From contig NZ_CP166850.1 of NCBI RefSeq assembly GCF_041346945.1, positions 1,798,001-1,862,000 of the forward strand: a stretch of DNA of 64,000 bases, in the 5' to 3' direction. The translations under genes were made by a program, and so were the position numbers. The notes under the pieces are model-generated. The model was not told the DNA's origin. It worked only from the letters and a program-made list of their open reading frames with translations, and ran no database searches. Shown one piece after another: positions 33,212-41,486 of this stretch (position 1 is the first letter of the stretch; every line of letters starts with the position of its first letter). Origin of the DNA: Amycolatopsis sp. cg9. GTDB lineage: Bacteria; Actinomycetota; Actinomycetes; Mycobacteriales; Pseudonocardiaceae.

Positions 33212-34180
33212 TCAGGCGACGTGCAGCACGGCGTCGGCCCGCTCGAGCAGCTCCCGGGTGAGCGGTGCGTACCTCCGGTCGGTGTCGTCCCGGGTGCGCC
33301 CGGCCGGCATCTCGGCGGTCAGCCGCCAGGTAGCGGTGCCGCGTTGCAGCACGCCTTCGTAGGTGTCCGCGGCCGGCTCGCCGAGGCCGAGGGCCTCGCT
33401 GTGGCCGAGGCTGCCGGCGATGAAGGTGTACCGGTCGCCGAGCCGCGCCGCGACGATCTCGCCCGCGCCGGCCCCCAGGTGACCGTTGTGCGCGAACACC
33501 AGGGTCCGGCCGGGCTCCGAAACGTGGATGTCCAAGAGGTTCCGGGCCATGATCACCGCGCGGGCTTGCGCGAGCCGCGCGATCCTCGTGTCGCGGTCGC
33601 CCGGTCGAGCCGACGCCGCGTGGTAGCGCAGCAGGTCGAGCCCCGCGAGGGCGTGGATCCGCGCGCGGTGCCACCCGGCGGTCCCGACGCGGGCGTCGAG
33701 GGCCGTGAGGAGGTCGTCCGCGATGACACGCAACTCGCGGGCCTCGGGTGACGCGCCCGGTGAAGCGGCCGGGTCGAGGATCGCTTCGGCGCGGCTCCAC
33801 CGTTCGTCGTCGCCGGTCAGCGTCGCGATGTCGACGTCGAGGCCGAGGTGGTCGCGGGCGTGTTCGAGGTAGGTGCGCGGGCTGGGTGCGCTGAACATCT
33901 CCGTCGGCGCGTCGAAGCCGTGGCAGGTCAGCGGCTCGTCGGCGGTCTCGTTGTACTCGCGCACCCAGGCGAGCAGCTGCTGGTTGGCGTCCAGCTCACC
34001 GAAGCCGTGGGAGAACCGGCCGTCGAGCGCGGCGACGCGGTCGGTCTCCAGCGCGATCGACCGGAACCCGTGCTCGGCGAGCCGCGCGAAGAGCTCGTTG
34101 CGGATCCGCGCGAAGGCCGGTTCGAAGTGGGTCGGCTCGCCGATCGCGAGCAAGTCGGCCGTGCAGTCGGTGATGTCCAT
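33212..34180 (-). CDS. Erythromycin esterase-like protein
   Basis: A 322-residue protein of the erythromycin-esterase/ChaN-like superfamily. The N-terminal IGEPTHFEPAFARIRNELF resembles the conserved GE.xHG start (Glu and His predicted catalytic), and VFAHNGHLGAGAGEIVAARL carries the second conserved His. ATG 34180 was chosen since family similarity begins within a few residues. It is divergent from a double-HTH MerR gene with only 17-29 bp between starts, so the two share one promoter region. Macrolide hydrolysis cannot be assumed; many members act on unknown esters. Confidence 0.8.
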   Translation of the reverse strand: MDITDCTADLLAIGEPTHFEPAFARIRNELFARLAEHGFRSIALETDRVAALDGRFSHGFGELDANQQLLAWVREYNETADEPLTCHGFDAPTEMFSAPSPRTYLEHARDHLGLDVDIATLTGDDERWSRAEAILDPAASPGASPEARELRVIADDLLTALDARVGTAGWHRARIHALAGLDLLRYHAASARPGDRDTRIARLAQARAVIMARNLLDIHVSEPGRTLVFAHNGHLGAGAGEIVAARLGDRYTFIAGSLGHSEALGLGEPAADTYEGVLQRGTATWRLTAEMPAGRTRDDTDRRYAPLTRELLERADAVLHVA

Positions 34181-34197
34181 GTGGTTGAATCGTATCC

Positions 34198-34899
34198 TTG
34201 AACACTCGGTTGAGACCCGCTGACCTGGCCCGCGAGCACGGCCTCTCCACGCAGGCGGTCCGCAACTACGAGCAGGACGGCTTCCTGCCGCCCGCGTCAC
34301 GCACGGAGAGCGGCTACCGGGTTTACACGGAGGTGCACGCGGCCGCGCTGCGGGCGTTCCTGGCGCTGGTCCGGGCCTACGGGCACGCGACGGCGGGCGG
34401 GATCATGCACGCCGTCCACGACGACGACCTCGACCGCGCGCTGACGCTCGTCGACCGCGGCCACGAGCAGCTGGCGCGCGACCGCGAAACCCTCAACACG
34501 GTGCGCGCCGCCATCGGCGACCTGACGAGCGAGCCCACCCCGGAACTCGCCGGTGAAGAGTGGTCGATCGGCGAGCTGGCGCACCGGCTCGGCGTCACCG
34601 CCGCGACCGTGCGGGCCTGGGAGCGCGCCGGGATCCTCGTCCCGGAGCGGAACCGGGCGACCGGCTACCGGGTCTTCCGGGCGGCCGACATCCGCGACGC
34701 CGAGCTGGCCCACCTCCTTCGCCGCGGCGGCTACCCGCTGGCGCACATCGCGACGGTGGTCGAGCAGGTCCGCACGGCGGGCGGCACCGAATCGCTGGCC
34801 CGCGCGCTGGCGGGCTGGCGGGAACGGCTCACGCAGCGGGGCCTGGCCATGCTCGACGCCGCCGCCCGGCTCGGGGAGTACCAATCCGGCCGAAAGTAG
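34198..34899 (+). CDS. MerR-type regulator with two HTH domains (TioE-like)
   Basis: A 233-residue regulator with two MerR helix-turn-helix domains: LRPADLAREHGLSTQAVRNY at the start and EWSIGELAHRLGVTAATVRA near residue 122, each followed by the wing YRV[YF]. This tandem arrangement resembles TioE of the thiocoraline cluster. The start is TTG 34198, or TTG 34210 four codons later; an in-frame TGA at 34186 rules out anything earlier. It is divergent from the erythromycin-esterase-like gene, which it probably controls. Confidence 0.83.
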   Translation: MNTRLRPADLAREHGLSTQAVRNYEQDGFLPPASRTESGYRVYTEVHAAALRAFLALVRAYGHATAGGIMHAVHDDDLDRALTLVDRGHEQLARDRETLNTVRAAIGDLTSEPTPELAGEEWSIGELAHRLGVTAATVRAWERAGILVPERNRATGYRVFRAADIRDAELAHLLRRGGYPLAHIATVVEQVRTAGGTESLARALAGWRERLTQRGLAMLDAAARLGEYQSGRK

Positions 34900-34950
34900 G
34901 CGGACGCGGTCCGCAGCCGGTCCGCACGACGCGACGGTTTCCGCCGTGGC

Positions 34951-34976
34951 TGCCGTCGGATTGGTACCCGACGGCA
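34951..34976. terminator. Hairpin between MerR and channel-like genes
   Basis: TGCCGTCGG (34951-34959) and CCGACGGCA (34968-34976) form a 9-bp perfect stem with an 8-nt loop in the short gap between two convergent genes. Likely a bidirectional terminator. Confidence 0.5.
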
Positions 34977-34988
34977 CAGTACGTGAAG

Positions 34989-35843
34989 CTACGGCCGTGA
35001 CTTCGGGTGCAGGCGGTCGTACTCCAGCGCGGCCGTGTGCTGGGTGCGCACGGGCAGGGACTGCTCCTTCTCCGCGTCGTCGATTTCGTTGAGCCCGAGC
35101 TGCACGGCCAGCCGGATCTGCTCGCGGTTGTCCCGCACCACGGCGGAGAAGAAGTCGTCGATCCGCGGGTCCAGCAGGACTTCGAGCAGCACGCGGAACG
35201 AGGTGTCGACGCACGCGCGCACGATCTCGTCGTGGAACGGCAGCCGCTTGAGCTTGCCGAGCTGCGGGTCCGCGGCGATCTTCTCGGTGATGATCGCGCG
35301 CAGCTCTTCCTTGTTGGCCCCCAGCGACTTCGCGAGGTTTTCCGGGTAGTTCCCGGTTTCCAGCACCTTGACGACCTCGTCGAGCACGGCGATGGTCACC
35401 GGTTTCTTGATGGCCTTCACGATCGGCTCGGACAGCTTGTCCACGAGCCGGTAGGTGAACTGCTCCCCGACGGCCCGGTCCGCGGCCCGCCCGATCCGGA
35501 TCAGCAGCAGCACGACGCTGACGAACTTGTGCGCGGCCATCGCGGGGTGCGCGACCGGGATCATCGCGAACAGCTCGTACCAGTTGCGCACCAGGAACTT
35601 CTTGGCCCACCGGCGTTTCCGCCACCGCCACAGGAATTCCAGCAGGAACACGCCGCAGATCCCGCAGTCGACGTAGAAGATCACCAGCCCGGCCTCCCGC
35701 GCCGGCGGGCTGAGCACCATGAACCCCAGCAACCCGACCGACCCGGCGGCGAGGATGAGCATGATCCAGTCGTCGGCGCGCACGTTCCCGGGCAGGATCC
35801 CGCTGTTGAGCTCCGGCTCGCGGGCGTCGCGAAGGGTGGCCAT
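34989..35843 (-). CDS. Membrane protein resembling the voltage-sensor part of ion channels
   Basis: A 284-residue protein. Hydrophobic segments lie at about 26-44 (WIMLILAAGSVGLLGFMVL), 50-72 (LVIFYVDCGICGVFLLEFLW) and 88-115, followed by VSVVLLLIRIGRAADRAVG, which looks like an S4-type segment with few charges. No pore loop or selectivity filter is present. A soluble C-terminal region of about 150 residues follows. ATG start at 35843. Ion transport is only a guess from this similarity. Confidence 0.7.
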   Translation of the reverse strand: MATLRDAREPELNSGILPGNVRADDWIMLILAAGSVGLLGFMVLSPPAREAGLVIFYVDCGICGVFLLEFLWRWRKRRWAKKFLVRNWYELFAMIPVAHPAMAAHKFVSVVLLLIRIGRAADRAVGEQFTYRLVDKLSEPIVKAIKKPVTIAVLDEVVKVLETGNYPENLAKSLGANKEELRAIITEKIAADPQLGKLKRLPFHDEIVRACVDTSFRVLLEVLLDPRIDDFFSAVVRDNREQIRLAVQLGLNEIDDAEKEQSLPVRTQHTAALEYDRLHPKSRP

Positions 35844-35899
35844 GCCCGATCATGGCACGCACCCGCCCGATCAGCCGCTTCACCACCGGCGCAGCTAAT

Positions 35900-35940
35900 C
35901 AAACGAATGGTTGACACAGTCGTTTGTCTATATGATTATC
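35900..35940 (+). promoter_or_regulatory. Promoter with overlapping CAAACGA-N13-TCGTTTG operator
   Basis: TTGACA (35911-35916), a 17-nt spacer and GATTAT (35934-35939) form a good housekeeping-type promoter for the MFS-TetR operon. The perfect inverted repeat CAAACGA (35900-35906) / TCGTTTG (35920-35926) straddles the -35 box, so a bound repressor would block RNA polymerase. The TetR protein encoded at 37353 is the obvious candidate. Confidence 0.65.
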
Positions 35941-35968
35941 GGTCCGACCGGGACGGACGGGGGACGAA

Positions 35969-37345
35969 GTGGACAAGCACGCACTCAGGTGGTGGGCACT
36001 GGCGGTCGCCGTGCTCGCCGTGCTGGTGGACATGATCGACAACCAGATCGTGGCGGTGGCCCTGCCGACGATCCGGCGCGAGCTCGGCACCGGCGAGTCG
36101 GCCCTGCAGTGGGTTTCGGCCGGTTACGCGCTGGGGTTCGCGCTCACGCTGATCACCGGTGGCCGCCTCGGCGATCGGCACGGGACGAAGAAGCTGTTCG
36201 TGGCGGGCATGCTCGTGTTCACCGTCGCGTCGCTGGTCGCCGGCCTCGCCGGGCACGTCGGCGTGCTGATCGCCGCGCGCGTGGTGCAGGGCGTCGGCTC
36301 CGGCCTGATGGTGCCGCAGGTGCTTTCGTTCATCCGCGCGGAATTCGACGAGCGGGAGCGGCCGAAGGCGATGACCTGGTACGCGGGCGCGTTCCCGGTC
36401 GGCGGCCTCGCCGGGCCGCTGCTGGGCGGCGCGCTGACCGAGGCGGACCTGTTCGGCACCGGCTGGCGGGCGATCTTCCTGGTGAACGTCCCCGTCGGCG
36501 TGCTCGCGCTGCTCGGCGCGCTGGGCACGATGGCGAACCGGCCTGGGTTCGCCCGGCACCGCACGGACCCGGTGGGTCTCGCGCTGCTGACCGCCGCGGC
36601 GGCCGCCGTGTTCTACCCGCTGGTGCAGGGCCGCGAGCTGGGCTGGCCGATGTGGACGGTCGCGCTGCCGGTGGCGGCCGTCCCGCTGTTCGGGCTTTTC
36701 GCGCTGCACCAGCGGTTCCGGTTCCGCCGCGGCGGCGAACCCCTGGTCCCGCCGGACCTGCTGCGGCAGCTCGCCGGCGGTCAGGCGGTGCTGTTCTGCG
36801 TCACCACGGCGACCGGCGTGTTCTTCGTCCTGACCCTGCACCTGCAGCTGGGGCTCGGGTTCACGCCGTGGGAGGCGGCGCTGACGTTCGCGCCGTCGAC
36901 GCTCGGCATCGTCGCGGGCAACGTCCTCGCCATGCGCCTCGCGCCCCGCTTCGGCCGGGCGTTCACCGCGGGTGCCGTGGGCGTACTGCTGGCCGGGCTG
37001 GTCGCGATCGCCTTCCTGGTAACGGATCCCGCGTTGCGCGGCTGGGAACTGCTGCCTCCGGTGGTCGCCGTCGGGCTGGGGATGGGCGCGGTGCTGAACG
37101 CGCTGTTCGGCGCGGCCATGGCGGACGTCCGGCCCGAGCGGGCGGGTGCGGCGTCCGGCGTCGTCAACACGACCGTCCAGCTCGGCACGGCGACCGGGAT
37201 CGCCTTGTCCGGCACGGTGTTCTTCGCCCGGCTCGACGGCGGATCGGGCCCGGCGACGGCGGGCGCGCTCACGGTCAGCGCGGCGGTGCTGGTGCTCGCC
37301 CTCATCCTTCTGGTGAACAGAGTCAAGCAACCGGCTGACGTATAG
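35969..37345 (+). CDS. MFS drug/proton antiporter, DHA2 (EmrB/QacA) type
   Basis: A 458-residue transporter with 13-14 membrane segments. Motif A-like GGRLGDRHGTKKLFVAGML near residue 67 and the DHA2 motif MIDNQIVAVALPTIRREL near residue 21 are clear. GTG start at 35969 with GGGGGACGAAG upstream. It is the first gene of a two-gene operon with a TetR regulator (7-bp gap). Drug efflux controlled by that regulator is inferred; substrates are unknown. Confidence 0.9.
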   Translation: MDKHALRWWALAVAVLAVLVDMIDNQIVAVALPTIRRELGTGESALQWVSAGYALGFALTLITGGRLGDRHGTKKLFVAGMLVFTVASLVAGLAGHVGVLIAARVVQGVGSGLMVPQVLSFIRAEFDERERPKAMTWYAGAFPVGGLAGPLLGGALTEADLFGTGWRAIFLVNVPVGVLALLGALGTMANRPGFARHRTDPVGLALLTAAAAAVFYPLVQGRELGWPMWTVALPVAAVPLFGLFALHQRFRFRRGGEPLVPPDLLRQLAGGQAVLFCVTTATGVFFVLTLHLQLGLGFTPWEAALTFAPSTLGIVAGNVLAMRLAPRFGRAFTAGAVGVLLAGLVAIAFLVTDPALRGWELLPPVVAVGLGMGAVLNALFGAAMADVRPERAGAASGVVNTTVQLGTATGIALSGTVFFARLDGGSGPATAGALTVSAAVLVLALILLVNRVKQPADV

Positions 37346-37352
37346 TCGCGGC

Positions 37353-37976
37353 GTGACCGCCTCGAAGCCGCGCCGTTCCCCGAAGCCCCAAGAGCGGCAA
37401 CGGGATCCGGAACGCACCCGCCGCCTGATCCTCGAGGCGGCGGGTGCGGAATTCGCGGCGAAGGGCTACGCGGGCGCGCGGATCGCCGCGATCGCGGCGC
37501 GGGCCGGGGTGAACCAGCAGCTGATCTCGTACTACTTCGACGGCAAGGAAGGCCTGTACCGGGCACTGTCGGAGCAGTGGACGCAGCGGCAGGGCGAGCT
37601 GGTCTCGCCGGACATGCCGCTCTCGGAGCAGGTCCGGCGGCACGCGCTCGAGGGGACGACGGGCCGCGACGGCATGCGGCTGGTGGCGTGGTCCGGGCTG
37701 GAGTACGAAGGCGCCGAGTCGGACCCCGACCACGGTCCCCGGACCGAGCGCCTGACTCCGACGGTGGCGCGGATCGCGGAGCTGAAGGAAGCGGGCCGCC
37801 TGCCGGAGTGGATCGACCCCGAGTGCCTCACGATCCTGCTGATGTCGGCCGCGATGGCCCCGGTGACGCTGCCGCACGTGGCCGAAGGACTGACCGGGAC
37901 GGACCCGGCGTCCCCGGAGTTCGTGCGGCGGTACGCCGACCAGCTCGCGAAGCTGGTCGAACACCTCGGGGCCTAG
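37353..37976 (+). CDS. TetR family regulator of the MFS operon
   Basis: A 207-residue TetR protein. The HTH runs through LILEAAGAEFAAKGYAGARI and NQQLISYYFDGKEGLYRAL (residues about 20-70). GTG start 7 bp after the MFS stop, so co-transcribed. It probably binds the palindrome at 35900-35926 and represses its own operon. The stop shares CTAG with the converging hydrolase gene. Confidence 0.88.
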   Translation: MTASKPRRSPKPQERQRDPERTRRLILEAAGAEFAAKGYAGARIAAIAARAGVNQQLISYYFDGKEGLYRALSEQWTQRQGELVSPDMPLSEQVRRHALEGTTGRDGMRLVAWSGLEYEGAESDPDHGPRTERLTPTVARIAELKEAGRLPEWIDPECLTILLMSAAMAPVTLPHVAEGLTGTDPASPEFVRRYADQLAKLVEHLGA

Positions 37977-38830
37977 CCCGCCAGCACCTCGCGCAGCTTC
38001 GCGGCGAAAGCCTCCGGCTGCCCGGCGTAACCGTGCTCCCCGCCCAGGAAACCACCGTGGTGGCTGGGGAAGACCGTCGCTTCCCGCCCCAGCACCGCGG
38101 CTGTCGCGAGTGCGGCGCGCCCGGTCATCTCCTCGATGGACTCTTCCCCGACGCCGATGACGATCCGGGTCGAAGCCGCCGTCAGCGCGTCGACGTCCGG
38201 CCAGTACGCCGTCACCGCCAGGGACCGGTCGGACAGCAGCGGGTCGTCGCGGCGGCCGTCGTCCTCGGCGGGCATGCCGAACTGGGCGGGGTCCGCGGGC
38301 GGGAGCGCGAAGAAGTCGTCGGTGAACTCGCCCTTCCACGACGCCAGCGTCATGAAAGCCGCCATCCCCGCGCCGAAACCGCCGGCCTGGTAGGCGTCCC
38401 GCATCAGCTGCCCGGCCCGCTCGGCCGCGGCCGCGTCGGGCAGCACCCCGGTCAGCGGCGGCTCGTGGGCGACGAGCGTGACGACGTCGTCCGGGTGCGC
38501 CGTGACGAGCGCGAGCGAGGCGACCGCGCCCCCGCTGCTGCCGAACACGTCGACGGGACCGGCGCCGAGCGCCTGGATCACGGCGTGGATGTCGCCGGCC
38601 TGGACGTCGGGCACGTGGTCGACGCGGCCGTCCTTGCGGACGCTGCGCCCGATCCCGCGCGGGTCGTAGGTGACCACGGTCCGGTCGGGGAAGTGCGAGG
38701 CCAGCGAGCCGAAGCCGTCGGCGGCCATCGGCTGCCCGACCAGGACCAGCGGCCGGCCGGCGGAGGCCGGGCCGTGCACGTCGTAGACGATGTCGGCTTC
38801 GGGCGTTTCCAGCGTGTGTGTCGTGGTCAT
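37973..38830 (-). CDS. Alpha/beta hydrolase
   Basis: A 285-residue alpha/beta hydrolase. The nucleophile elbow is GSSGGAVAS (Ser near residue 97), with an oxyanion region PLVLVGQPMAADGF and a late His in PSHHGGFLGGEHGYA. The acid is not certain. ATG 38830; the open frame further upstream overlaps the RCC1 gene region and is not coding. The substrate is unknown. It lies 4 bp after the RCC1-repeat gene on the same strand and may be co-transcribed with it. Confidence 0.86.
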   Translation of the reverse strand: MTTTHTLETPEADIVYDVHGPASAGRPLVLVGQPMAADGFGSLASHFPDRTVVTYDPRGIGRSVRKDGRVDHVPDVQAGDIHAVIQALGAGPVDVFGSSGGAVASLALVTAHPDDVVTLVAHEPPLTGVLPDAAAAERAGQLMRDAYQAGGFGAGMAAFMTLASWKGEFTDDFFALPPADPAQFGMPAEDDGRRDDPLLSDRSLAVTAYWPDVDALTAASTRIVIGVGEESIEEMTGRAALATAAVLGREATVFPSHHGGFLGGEHGYAGQPEAFAAKLREVLAG

Positions 38831-38834
38831 CGGG

Positions 38835-41114
38835 TCACTCTCCCAGAGCCAGGCCGCTCGCGACGGCTTTGACGCGGCTGAGGCCGGGCACCTGGACCGG
38901 GACCGTGGCCCACCACGGGTACGCCGTGACTCCTTGCCCGAGCTCGAGATCCTGGTTGTCGCCCCAGCCCCAGACGGTGCCGTCGGTCTTGACGGCGTAC
39001 GCACCGCCGTTGAAGATCCCGATCGCCTTGGCGCCGGTCAGGCCGGACACCGGCACCGGCACCGCCGACGTGCAGTTCGGCGCGGTGTCCGTCGATTCGC
39101 AGCTCACGCCGTTGCCGAGCCGCCCGCGGTCGTTGGCACCCCAGGCGACGACGGTGCCGTCGGTGCGCAGCGCGTACGCGGCCGACCAGTTGCCGGTCAC
39201 GGCGGTGACTCCGGTCAGGCCGGACACCGGCACCGGGGTGCGGGACAGGCAGCTCGAGGTCGTGCACGTGACGCCGTTGCCGAGCTCGTTGCGGGTGTTG
39301 TCGCCCCACGCCCACACGGTGCCGTCGGTCTTGACGGCGTAGGCGCTGTAGCCGTCGCCGCTGCCGATGGTCTGGACGCCGCTCAGCCCGGCGACGCGCA
39401 CCGGCGTGGCGGAGCTCGCCGCGGTGGAGCCGGTGCCCAGCTCGCCGCGGGTGTTGCCGCCCCAGGCCCAGACGGTGCCGTCGGACTTCAGCGCGTACGC
39501 GGTGTCGCGCGCGGCGGCGATGGCGGTGACGCCGGTGAGGCCGGCGACCTGCACGGGTGCGTCGACGGTCTGCCCCCACTGCCACACGGTGCCGTCGGAG
39601 CGCCGGGCGAACCCTTCGGCGTCGCCGGCCGCGATGGCCGTGACCGAGGTGAGCCCGACGACCGGGACCGGCGCGCGGGAGGCCCCGCTGAACCAGCCGT
39701 TGCCCAGTTCACCGGTCCAGTTGTGGCCCCAGGCCCGGACGGTCCCGTCGATGCGCAGCGCGTACCCGTGGGAGATCGAGCCGGCGATGGCGACGACGTC
39801 GCTCAGCCCGGTCATCGTCTTCGGCGTCCCGATGTACCCGGTGCCCTGGTGCCACGAGTAGCTGTTCCACGTCGAGACGCACTGGTTGAAGCAGTCGGCG
39901 AGCGGCAGGGTGAAGTAGCCGGCCAGGTCGGCCGTCACGTCGACCGTGCCGGCGCGGTTGTGGACGTAGACCGAGCGGGTCGTGTCGTAGGAGGCGTTGA
40001 CCGCCGGGCCGACCGCGGACACGACGGGGGCGGCCGCCACCGAGATGGTCTGCCCGGGCGCGAGGGACAGGCCGGGGTCCGGCTGGCTGCTCGACGGGAG
40101 GTCCCACGCCGTGACGGCGGTGGTGGCGGTGGCCGAGTAGCCGGTCACGTTCAGGGCGACGGCGAGCGCGTTCGAAGGGATCGACGGCTGCAGCCGGTAC
40201 GCGAGGTCGCTGTTCGCGCCGATCTTCCGGGGCTTGCCGTCCTGGGTGCCGAGCCCGGTGCGGCTGTCCAGCACCCGTTCCGGGGCGACCGGGGTGAAGT
40301 AGGCGCCGTAGTCGGTGGCGTAGAAGCCGACGAGGTCGGCGTACGACTCGACCTGGCCGGCCAGGTTGTAGAAGTCGATCGACCGGTCCGCGCCGATCTT
40401 GACGGTGACCAGGTTCGTGCCCTGCCCACCGGGGTAGGCGGCGACGTTGGCCATGGTCGGCCGCGGCGTGCTGTGCGGGAAGACCGTGGCGTAGGTGGCG
40501 GCGGACGGGTTGGTCAGCGTCAAGGCGAACGTCACGGCGGTGGCGGTCGCGGGCACCTCGTCGGCCAGGCTCAGCTTGGTCGTGGTGCCGTTCCCGAGCC
40601 AGTCGATCAGCAGCCGCGAGGGGCTGACCGGCGTGTAGCGCGAGCCGGCGTCGGTCGTGTAGTAGCCGACGATGCTGGCGATGAGGTGCACGGACCCGGC
40701 CTCGTTGTAGAAGTCGACGGTCCGATCGGCCCCGACCTGCACGGTGACCTGGTTGGACCGCCGCTTGCCCGCCTGCACCTGCAGGCTCGGCAGCGCCGGC
40801 CGCGCCTGCCCGTGCGTGAAGGCGGTGACGGCGGAGTCGGCGGTCGGCCCCTCGACCCAGAGGTTGACGACCACGGCGGTGCTGTTGACGGGCGCGAGCG
40901 AGGCCGCACTGCCGGTCACGGTGGTCTTCGCCCCGACCGGGCCGACGGGGATCCCGACCCCGCGAACGGTGTCGAGGAACCGCGTGGGCTGCACGGCGGT
41001 GAAGGAGGAGGCGGGCGAAGTGACCGCGGCGGCGGCCCCGCCGACTCCGACGACCCCCGGAACGAGCGCGGCCACGAGAGCGACGACGAGCGCGAGTGGA
41101 CGTGACACGGCCAT
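38835..41114 (-). CDS. Secreted RCC1-repeat protein
   Basis: A 759-residue exported protein with a signal peptide ending GGAAAA near residue 30. Residues about 35-410 hold three beta-rich repeats of roughly 120 residues, each opening with RFLDT/RLLID/RVLDS and closing with DFYNxAGxV-type strands. Residues about 430-759 hold six RCC1-like blades (TVWAWGGNTRGELGTG, TVVAWGANDRGRLGNG), a beta-propeller. No catalytic residues are evident; a surface or carbohydrate-interacting role is a guess. Start ATG 41114. Confidence 0.85.
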   Translation of the reverse strand: MAVSRPLALVVALVAALVPGVVGVGGAAAAVTSPASSFTAVQPTRFLDTVRGVGIPVGPVGAKTTVTGSAASLAPVNSTAVVVNLWVEGPTADSAVTAFTHGQARPALPSLQVQAGKRRSNQVTVQVGADRTVDFYNEAGSVHLIASIVGYYTTDAGSRYTPVSPSRLLIDWLGNGTTTKLSLADEVPATATAVTFALTLTNPSAATYATVFPHSTPRPTMANVAAYPGGQGTNLVTVKIGADRSIDFYNLAGQVESYADLVGFYATDYGAYFTPVAPERVLDSRTGLGTQDGKPRKIGANSDLAYRLQPSIPSNALAVALNVTGYSATATTAVTAWDLPSSSQPDPGLSLAPGQTISVAAAPVVSAVGPAVNASYDTTRSVYVHNRAGTVDVTADLAGYFTLPLADCFNQCVSTWNSYSWHQGTGYIGTPKTMTGLSDVVAIAGSISHGYALRIDGTVRAWGHNWTGELGNGWFSGASRAPVPVVGLTSVTAIAAGDAEGFARRSDGTVWQWGQTVDAPVQVAGLTGVTAIAAARDTAYALKSDGTVWAWGGNTRGELGTGSTAASSATPVRVAGLSGVQTIGSGDGYSAYAVKTDGTVWAWGDNTRNELGNGVTCTTSSCLSRTPVPVSGLTGVTAVTGNWSAAYALRTDGTVVAWGANDRGRLGNGVSCESTDTAPNCTSAVPVPVSGLTGAKAIGIFNGGAYAVKTDGTVWGWGDNQDLELGQGVTAYPWWATVPVQVPGLSRVKAVASGLALGE

Positions 41115-41244
41115 GGTTTCCCCCCAAGGACCCCCAGAACGGACCTGGCGGGACTCTATGCCGGTTCCGGGAGGAGGGGTAGCGGCCGTTCGGCGGTTCC
41201 TCGAGTGGTCCCTCGACCAGGCTCGAGGGACCAGTGAAAAGAGG

Positions 41245-41317
41245 AGCCGCCAAGGGGGCTCGAACCCCTGACCTTCTGTTTACAAGACAGATGCTCTACC
41301 AGCTGAGCTATAGCGGC
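41245..41317 (-). tRNA. tRNA-Thr (anticodon UGU)
   Basis: A 73-nt cloverleaf on the minus strand. The acceptor stem GCCGCTA pairs with TGGCGGC, the anticodon stem is TCTGT/ACAGA with the loop CTTGTAA (anticodon TGT), and the T arm is AGGGGTTCGAGCCCCT-like. The 3' CCA is not encoded. It reads ACA codons, which are rare in this genome. Confidence 0.95.
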
Positions 41318-41486
41318 CTGGCGCCGGAGCGCCGGCCTCAGTGTATCGGCCTGCTCCCAAGATCCGTCCGAGAGGCACGATCCCCAGCTCCAAGCCACTA
41401 TGGAGGGACGTGGGCAACGCCACTGCAACGATCACCACACCGGTGTCGATGGTCCGGGAGGAGCAGAGCGAGGAGGTGGATGGATC

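Noticed and set aside
38790..41105. Plus-strand frame of 771 codons opposite the RCC1 gene
   Set aside because: Gly/Arg/Asp-rich shadow; the minus-strand frame has a signal peptide and clear RCC1 blades.
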